Below are positions 57,561 through 64,000 of a stretch of DNA of 64,000 bases, one piece after another (positions within the stretch are counted from its first letter, which is position 1; the number at the start of each line of letters is the position of its first letter). A program made the position numbers and the translations under genes. Source of the stretch: Anastrepha obliqua (Eukaryota > Arthropoda > Insecta > Diptera > Tephritidae); the NCBI RefSeq assembly GCF_027943255.1, contig NC_072894.1, positions 74,563,601 through 74,627,600 on the forward strand, in the 5' to 3' direction. Below the pieces are notes generated by a model. That model was not told the DNA's origin. It did no database searches and saw only the letters and a list, made by a program, of their open reading frames with translations.

Positions 57561-58105
57561 CAAGAAATGCACCCATCATGAGAGCTCTGATTGAATTCAA
57601 AACTATCTGCAAATCTATCGGAAGATTTTTAATTTTTGTAATTGGCGTTGTACGTGAATCATATTTGAATCTTGTGAACTAGGCAGCTACAGTACACGAA
57701 CAAGTAAGTAATGAAACACGTAAAGGTCAGAATAAAAATTAATATTACTCAAATCATTTTTTTTAATTTATTACAAAGTTATTGAAAAACAAAATTTTAT
57801 AATTAGTTTAGCGCCATCTTATATACGTATGTAATTAGGGAGGGACCTACTCTTTCAAGTCAATTCCGACCGGGTTATTTGTTTATTTATTATTTCATTG
57901 CCTTTTCCTTATTAATTTCACTAATAACAAGTAATTTTTTCGTCTTAATATTAAATAAAGCAAAATAAGAAGGATCGTTTCGAAAAATGCATTTGAAAAG
58001 TACGACCCTAGCCAGAGAGATGACACTACTAGCGCTTATCGAGATTATGTTTAGTTGGTAGCATTTCTTGACAGAACACACACCAAGTTTTAGTCAGATC
58101 GATCC
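57561..58105. other. Repeat relics, no gene
   Basis: 57680-57825 resembles 50830-51045. 57838-57868 resembles a piece of the SINE body (GGAGGGACCTAC...TTTCAAG). 57615 shares a segment with 29290. Confidence 0.4.
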
Positions 58106-58113
58106 ATTTCTTT

Positions 58114-59225
58114 GTGTTTGGCATTCCTTTGAAACGAGGAAGTCGAGTGATTTCCCTTTTCCAACACGACAACGCATCAGCTCACGCCTCGGTAGTTATG
58201 ATCGCAAAATTAATAGAAATAGGTTCCAACTCGTTTCACTCAGAATTGCCCTACTCCACACAATTCGAAAAAAATGGCTGGCGAGAGAAAGATTTTATTC
58301 AAACGAGGAGGTGTTTGTAGAAACGAATAGCTATTTTTCAGACTTGGACAACTCTTTTTGTTCGAAAGTGATCAAGTGAAAGAAGTATAGTAGAAGTAGA
58401 AGTGGAAGTAGAAGTAGAAGTAGAAGTAGAAGTAGAAGTAGAAGTAGAAGTAGAAGTAGAAGTAGAAGTAGAAGTAGAAGTAGAAGTAGAAGTAGAAGTA
58501 GAAGTAGAAGTAGAAGAAGAAGTAGAAGTAGAAGTAGAAGTAGAAGTAGAAGTAGAAGTAGAAGTAGAAGTAGAAGTAGAAGTAGAAGTAGAAGTAGAAG
58601 TAGAAGTAGAAGTAGAAGTAGAAGTAGAAGTAGAAGTAGAAGTAGAAGTAGAAGTAGAAGTAGAAGTAGAAGTAGAAGTAGAAGTAGAAGTAGAAGTAGA
58701 AGTAGAAGTAGAAGTAGAAGTAGAAGTAGAAGTAGAAGTAGAAGTAGAAGTAGAAGTAGAAGTAGAAGTAGAAGTAGAAGTAGAAGTAGAAGTAGAAGTA
58801 GAAGTAGAAGTAGAAGTAGAAGTAGAAGTAGAAGTAGAAGTAGAAGTAGAAGTAGAAGTAGAAGTAGAAGTAGAAGTAGAAGTAGAAGTAGAAGTAGAAG
58901 TAGAAGTAGAAGTAGAAGTAGAAGTAGAAGTAGAAGTAGAAGTAGAAATAGAAGTAGAAGTAGAAGTAGAAGTAGAAGTAGAAGTAGAAGTAGAAGTAGA
59001 AGTAGAAGTAGAAGTAGAAGTAGAAGTAGAAGTAGAAGTAGAAGTAGAAGTAGAAGTAGAAGTAGAAGTAGAAGTAGAAGTAGAAGTAGAAGTAGAAGTA
59101 GAAGTAGAAGTAGAAGTAGAAGTAGAAGTAGAAGTAGAAGTAGAAGTAGAAGTAGAAGTAGAAGTAGAAGTAGAAGTAGAATGGAAGTAGACGGATGTCT
59201 AAAAGGAGACTATGTCGAAAAATAA
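58114..59225 (+). pseudogene. mariner transposase C-terminus split by a microsatellite
   Basis: FQHDNASAHASVVMIAKLIE (second Asp), a damaged HPPYSPD segment (SELPYSTQF), then after a frame change KWLARERFYSNEEVFVETNS and YFSDLDNSFCSKVIK. The reading is then interrupted by a hexanucleotide array at 58390-59181. Immediately after it the last residues resume as CLKGDYVEK and TAA at 59223-59225, the normal end of this mariner type. Confidence 0.7.
58390..59181 (+). repeat. (GAAGTA)n hexanucleotide array, ~130 units
   Basis: Nearly pure array of about 790 bp. I see only two interior interruptions: a GAAGAA unit near 58514-58519 and a G-to-A change near 58947. It encodes alternating Glu-Val in one plus frame, so the 262-codon open frame here is an artefact. 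Confidence 0.95.
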
Positions 59226-59640
59226 ATAACGTCTATCCGAAACAATTAAGTAGTTTCTAATTTTGCAAGGACTATTCAAATGACCTCTGTATATGTAAAT
59301 TAAGAATCAACCAAATATGACTAACTATGAAACAATTTTTAAAATTTTTGTATAAGTATTTTAACTTAAAAAATGGAATAAAAATATAGGACAATACTGA
59401 TGATTAATTTGAGTTAAGATAACTTCAAAGCCTTTTGTCCCTCAAAGACCTTTCCTAAATAGTTATAATAAAATATGGAATAATAAAAATGCAATTTTAT
59501 AATATTTTTTTTATACCTGCATAAGGTACCTGAAAAACGGCACATATATTCATTACGCATTTGAACTAGGTATTATTTGAAGAATGGTAACACTTAGCTG
59601 TCATCTGATTTGACAGAAAATTAGTTTTATTCTTCCGCTG
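59226..59640. other. AT-rich spacer
   Basis: Nothing recognised. Confidence 0.4.
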
Positions 59641-59649
59641 AACGAAAAT

Positions 59650-60056
59650 GGTTGTGTATACGCTCAAGGAACGCTGGGAAATATTGTGACATTACTTTGA
59701 AAATCATGGTAATGTTGCAGAATGTGTACGAAAATTACGTACAGCAATGGGAAGAAGAAAATCTTTTGCGCACTGTCTTCGAAGATGGCATTATCAGCCG
59801 AAATTCTGATATCGTTTGGCCGCCTCGGAGCTGCGATTTGACGCCGTTGGATTATTATCTTTGGGGTGCCGTCAAAGACCAGTGTTATGCCAACAAACCA
59901 GCAACAATTGATGCACTGAAGACCAACATACGCGATGTCATAGCTGAAATACAGCCGCATACAATCGAAAATGTGTTGAAAAATTGGACCGATCGTATGG
60001 GATGGTGCATGGCTAGCCGAGACAGCCATATGAATGAAGTTGTGTTCCATCATTAA
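59650..60056 (+). pseudogene. DD41D-type transposase, internally deleted
   Basis: N-terminus MVVYTLKERWEIL, a stop, then HYFENHGNVAECVRKLRTAM joins directly to late sequence ISRNSDIVWPPRSCDLTPLD and YYLWGAVKDQCYANKPATID (third Asp), ending SRDSHMNEVVFHH. The first two Asp residues are in the deletion. The C-terminal 90 residues are clean. Confidence 0.8.
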
Positions 60057-60177
60057 CCGGAAGGGTTTTACTTCAAAATAAAAAAAACTGTTTGGAAAAA
60101 TTTTGAGTAGTTTCTTTTTTATAGCATTTTTAATTCCGGAAAGTTATATGGCGGACCTATACATAAGTTCATACATA

Positions 60178-60665
60178 CCCTATGATCAGAAAGTACCGGG
60201 AATGTTTAATTTAAATGAACCGCACACGTGAGAACCGATCCAAATTTTTTTCTTATGTTGATAGGACTGTAAAACACACATCTGTCTCTATTTATCCGTT
60301 TTGAAGCGTTTGAGAGATGCTGTGCGTCGCTAACAGCTGGAAATGTGGGCGAAAAATTCTTCGACTAAGTAAATACCATCGTGCAAGCACCGACTTCACC
60401 TGATACTTCTTTTTCTTTTCCCAATTTGAAGTTACCACTTCGTGGAAGAAGATTCCAGTCGATACAGGAGATCAAAGAGAATGCGACAAAGGAGCTGAAG
60501 GCCATCCCTTCGTCGACCTACCAGGGGTGCATGGAGGACTGGGTTAAACGTTGGCACATGTGTGTTGCTTCAGACGGGTCATATTTTGAAGAAGATAAAA
60601 AAATTTGCCTAAAATTTAACTCTGTTTTTTTTGTTTAACATTCCCAGTACTTTCAGATCATAGGG
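60178..60665 (+). mobile_element. mariner deletion derivative with TIRs
   Basis: TIRs of about 30 bp (CCCTATGATCAGAAAGTACC / CCCTATGATCTGAAAGTACT) with TA flanks at both ends. Only 488 bp. The interior keeps the transposase C-terminus (FPNLKLPLRGRRFQSIQEIK, VKRWHMCVASDGSYFEEDKK); the catalytic part is gone. Confidence 0.88.
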
Positions 60666-61836
60666 TATTTACATCTAATAATACGAACACGCTTTATTTT
60701 CCTTGCCATTTTTTCTTCTTCATTGCTTAATTCAAATTATAAGCATGCACAATATTCACGCCTGAAACTCAACTTAACACGAAAGTTTGGGGAGAATATA
60801 AATTTATTTCGTGAAAGTTAACCCTTTGCAGTGCAGAAGTATTATATCAACAACAAAACAATAACAAAAGATTATTAAGTAATTTAATCCATTGGAAGCT
60901 GCTTACAAGCCAAGCCGCTTGAGCAAAATGGTTTATTTAAAGTTTTTTGGTTTTTGTTTTAATTTTGTGGGCCGATTTTCTTGCCATAATGTAAGTGAGT
61001 GCAAATTTGTGCCGGTTTAGCAAATGTTGCATATTTCAAATTCCAAGCATATTTTCAATTTAATAGGTTCATTTGCTCAACCAAAGCTACGAGCTTCTCC
61101 GCTCGCTTTGCAGTTGATGTTTGCTCAATTTAGCTGAGATGTTGCAAATACCAACTGCGTAACAAAAATTTCAAGCTTTGTATATTTTTGTACATATCAG
61201 CTTCCAATTTGCTTAGCTGAATATATTGTTGTTTTTGTTTATTTTTCCTTTTTTTGTGCTGTCTAACAACGTCACTAGCTGGCGTTCCATGTGCACTCTT
61301 CCAGTCAAGCACTTATGAATTTTTTGCTTCTTTCGGGGTAACAGCAAACAGCAGAGTGTGTGAATTTTTTTTAAGTACCTACGCATATATGTCTGTTTAT
61401 ATGTATGTAGTATTTTTGCCACAAATTTGTATTTGTCTATACTGCAGCCGCATTCGGCTTTGCTTTAACTGTTGCAGATATTAAAAACGAGCAACCTAAA
61501 TACCAGTCTTACCGAACTCAGTAAATTTTCTGTGAAAACCGTCTGCTGGAATCCTTATCAACACGTCAAAACTCATGACTATAACATCTACGCAGTATGA
61601 GTAGAAAGAGGACGTGGTGCAGAAAAATACATTCATCGGTACATACATGTATGGCTAGAAAAAGCCTGTTGATGGGATTAGAAGTGGAAATTATTCGAGT
61701 AAGGTGAAACTAATTTGGAAACTAAATTGGAATTGCACACAGCCTATGGGATACGCTGCATGCAAATTATGATACTTCTATTTTACAAACAAACCGCTGA
61801 GCTCTAACCGAAACCTGCCTATAGTGCTGCTCTTCG
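60666..61836. other. No identified gene
   Basis: Nothing recognised. Confidence 0.4.
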
Positions 61837-61838
61837 TA

Positions 61839-62758
61839 CAGGGTAGGCCATTTAAAGCGGGCCCATTTGTTTCTGAAAAAAAACATTGAAAAAAACATTT
61901 TTTTTTGTGTTGATATGAAAAATCATTTATTTTGATTCAAGGAGATTTGTTCCAGCTAGTTTTTGAAAATGATATCCTTCAAATGTTTGCCTCTGGCCTT
62001 GATGGCCAAATGTGTCCTTTTTTCGGCGTTTTCCATCGTTTTGGCCAATATTTCGGCCGGTATGGCGGCGATTTCGCGTCGGATATTGTTTTTAAGTTGA
62101 GTTAGAGTCCTTGGCTTGTTGATGTATACCTTGGATTTCAGATAACCCCACAAATAAAAGTCCGGTGGCGTCAAATCTGGTGATCTCGGTGGCCACGGAA
62201 AATCACCATTTTTCGAAATCAACCTTCCAGGGCATAATCAAGCCGTTTCGGGTAATCAGCCGGGTTTAATTTTTGTGCCATTTGAATTTTGTACGGAAAC
62301 ATTTTCAAATCGATGCGAATTATGCGCCTGAGTGTTGTCCTGGCGATGCCTAATTCCTGAGAACGACGATAACTCGATGTTCGCGGAGCCTCCTCAACAC
62401 TGGCTCGTACAGCCTCGATATTTTCAGCAGAACGTCGTGTACGTTGTCTGGATGCGTGGCTGGTATTGCTGAGACTACCGTGGTTAATAAATTTTGCGTA
62501 TAAACGCTGTAAAGTGCTTTTGGATGGCGCACTTTTAACTTTATTTTTTTTTTTAAACGCACGTTGAGTTTTCACAATTGAGAAGTTATTTTGGATGTAA
62601 AGCTGAATTATTTCAGCGCGTTCTTTTGGAGTGTACTGCTCCATGGTAAAAATTGTCTTGGACTGACGCTTCCAACGCGCTATGTCATTAGTCGATCTGA
62701 CGTTCCTGTCAAAAGTTATAGGGTTGCCAGATGGGCCCGCTTTAAATGGCCTACCCGT
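61839..62758 (-). mobile_element. IS630/mariner-type deletion derivative with perfect TIRs
   Basis: 26 bp are identical between the inverted ends (GGGTAGGCCATTTAAAGCGG and on), with TA on each side (61837-61838, 62759-62760). On minus the N-terminal domain (MEQYTPKERAEIIQLYIQNN to PADYPKRLDYALEG, 141 codons, uninterrupted) fuses out of frame to the C-terminal part KNGDFPWPPRSPDLTPPDFY (third Asp) ending KHLKDIIFKN. The central region with two catalytic Asp residues is deleted. Little decay elsewhere, suggesting a young copy. Confidence 0.9.
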
Positions 62759-62888
62759 TAGTATGTACGCAGTGTGTTTTTTTTAGTTTTGGGTATTATT
62801 TCATAAATTGGTTGAGACGTGATGACATGTGGCTAGTCGAATGAGAAAATAAGAAAACAAGAGCAGCTTGGGTTTGAGAATAGCATAC

Positions 62889-62918
62889 TTAGGTTAGGTT
62901 AGGTTAGGCTAGGTTAGG
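62889..62918 (+). repeat. (TTAGG)6 tract
   Basis: Six units on plus with one CTAGG variant, at the 3' end of the LINE relic. Confidence 0.95.
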
Positions 62919-63870
62919 TGAGTGGCCATCATCCGACACACTGAGGCCTGAATAGTATCATTGTGATACCACTGGGGCTCGTCTTTACACTCCTGAGCCT
63001 TCTCTGAAGCAACCAATGGTTTTAATGAATTTTGCTTATCCTGGCAACCCTTCGAGAGACCTCTTCAACGCTGTAAAGAAAGCCGAATCTGAGCATGCGA
63101 AGACTTTTTCTATATAGAACACATACAGGTTCTACGGTTTCTTCTTTTTCAATGTCTTGACAGCTTCGATAAAAGTCATTATATGGCACAGCTAAGACAT
63201 TGCGTTGTATCGTATTTCCCATATCCTGTCTATATCTCTATCTCAGGTTTACCTGCTTATTTGGCAAAAAGATGATTGCCTCCAACTGGTACTCGCATCA
63301 TTGTTGTAGTGTCTATCTATTAATAATTTGCACATAGGGAATCGGTAGTAGTGCATTATCTGGGTGAATATTTCGCGCTGTACCTTCCCTTGCAACCTCA
63401 TCTGCTTTGCCATTACCTTCTATATTTCAGTAGCCTGGTACCCAGATCAGATATATTTTAGAACACTGCGATACTTCGCATGATACTTTGTGGCATTCAT
63501 CTACCGTTTTTGACGAATGTTTTACTGACTCGAACGAGTCTTTAAGAGCAATAAGTCCTCTCTTATGGTAGTAATGTCTGCCTGAAGGACGCTACAGTGA
63601 TTAGGCAAGCGAGAGGATGCACTGATGCCCAGCCTTTCAGAGTAAACTCCTCCACCTACCGGTTTATCAAACTTACATCCGTCAGTAAATATACTAACTC
63701 TATTTTCATCCTCCTATACCTACATGCGAATGAAGTAATAAGCGCATGAAAACATAGCGATGCCTTTCGGCAGAGAATTTCCATGAAAAATCTTCTCGTA
63801 AAACTCATCTTTCATTCGAAAACTACATACAACAGTAGGTTCTTCTATAAAGACACACAAACAAATGGAG
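62889..63870 (-). pseudogene. LINE RNase H, tail and (CCTAA)n 3' end
   Basis: On minus: RVSIFTDGCKFDKPVGGGVY (RNase H start with catalytic Asp), SSRLPNHCSVLQADITT, IYLIWVPGY and IEGNGKADEVAREGTA, then VPYNDFYRSCQDIEKEETVE, the damaged zinc tail. The frame ends near 63022. About 110 nt of 3' UTR with CCTCAGTGTGTC follow, then six CCTAA-type units. Same family and 3' end structure as 45741-46060. RT and endonuclease lie outside or are missing. Confidence 0.75.
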
Positions 63871-64000
63871 TAGAAGTTCGAGTAAATTATTTGGAGACCT
63901 TATCACCAATTTTCCATCACAATAATAGTACAAAAGACGTGTCTTATATTTGCACTAAGATCTTTTACATTTTTCTGTGCTTTTTGACTAAAATTAAATA
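63871..64000. other. Window end, nothing recognised
   Basis: AT-rich; possibly further degraded LINE sequence. Confidence 0.3.

Noticed and set aside
58114..58379. Two overlapping open frames before the microsatellite as separate genes
   Set aside because: Together they are one frame-shifted mariner C-terminus.
58402..59190. 262-codon open frame of alternating Glu-Val
   Set aside because: It is a translation of the GAAGTA microsatellite; no conserved protein sequence is present.
1..64000. CRISPR arrays, operons, ribosome-binding sites, tRNA or rRNA genes
   Set aside because: Eukaryotic introns, SINE and TE content rule out a prokaryotic layout. No spaced direct-repeat array or bona fide tRNA/rRNA was seen; the only tRNA-like parts are SINE heads.

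Overview
The window reads as intergenic or intronic DNA of a dipteran, most likely a tephritid fruit fly. The supporting signs are AT-rich sequence, very short GT-AG introns, and many mariner, Helitron, MULE, hAT, piggyBac, SINE and LINE copies. Several IS630/Tc1-mariner relics have about 41 residues between the second and third catalytic Asp, the spacing of the DD41D 'rosa' lineage first described from tephritids. The species is inferred only.

Host coding content is sparse. One gene looks intact: a flavin-containing polyamine (spermine/N1-acetylpolyamine) oxidase on + at 17515-18939, without introns, followed by a poly(A) signal. A second host gene may be represented by a 58-codon terminal exon on - at 13558-13734, with a clean splice acceptor and stop. 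Everything else I can recognise is mobile DNA.

Layout. 0.4-2.0 kb: deletion-derived piggyBac. 2.5-2.8 kb: tRNA-type SINE. 3.0-5.4 kb: structurally complete MULE with TIRs, 10-bp TSD and an apparently intact 495-aa FLYWCH-DDE transposase. 6.6-7.1 kb: LINE RNase H relic. 9.1-11.35 kb: Helitron with both ends. 11.5-13 kb: two mariners. 15.1-16.4 kb: DD41D relic. 17-19 kb: oxidase gene. 19-21 kb: mariner and LINE relics. 21.75-23.4 kb: hAT with perfect TIRs and TSD. 23.9-28.3 kb: LINE pieces, a short DD41D derivative, SINE and mariner fragments. 29.6-38.7 kb: mariners and SINEs. 39.7-46 kb: LINE fragments, one inside a mariner. 47.3-48.9 kb: a mariner with ~187-bp TIRs nested in a Tc1-like element. 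51.6-57.6 kb: a second piggyBac lineage, LINEs and mariners. 58.1-59.2 kb: a mariner split by an almost pure ~790-bp hexanucleotide array. 59.6-62.8 kb: three deletion-derived mariner-type elements. 62.9-63.9 kb: a LINE end.

Most elements are deletion derivatives or truncated relics and cannot be autonomous. The MULE is the exception: TIRs, TSD, zinc finger and all three catalytic acids are present. Two RNase H LINE relics end in short (CCTAA)n tracts, and a third carries one such unit; this resembles the canonical insect telomere repeat, which higher flies lack.

All calls rest on reading the sequence. Family names come from motif recognition, not database searches.
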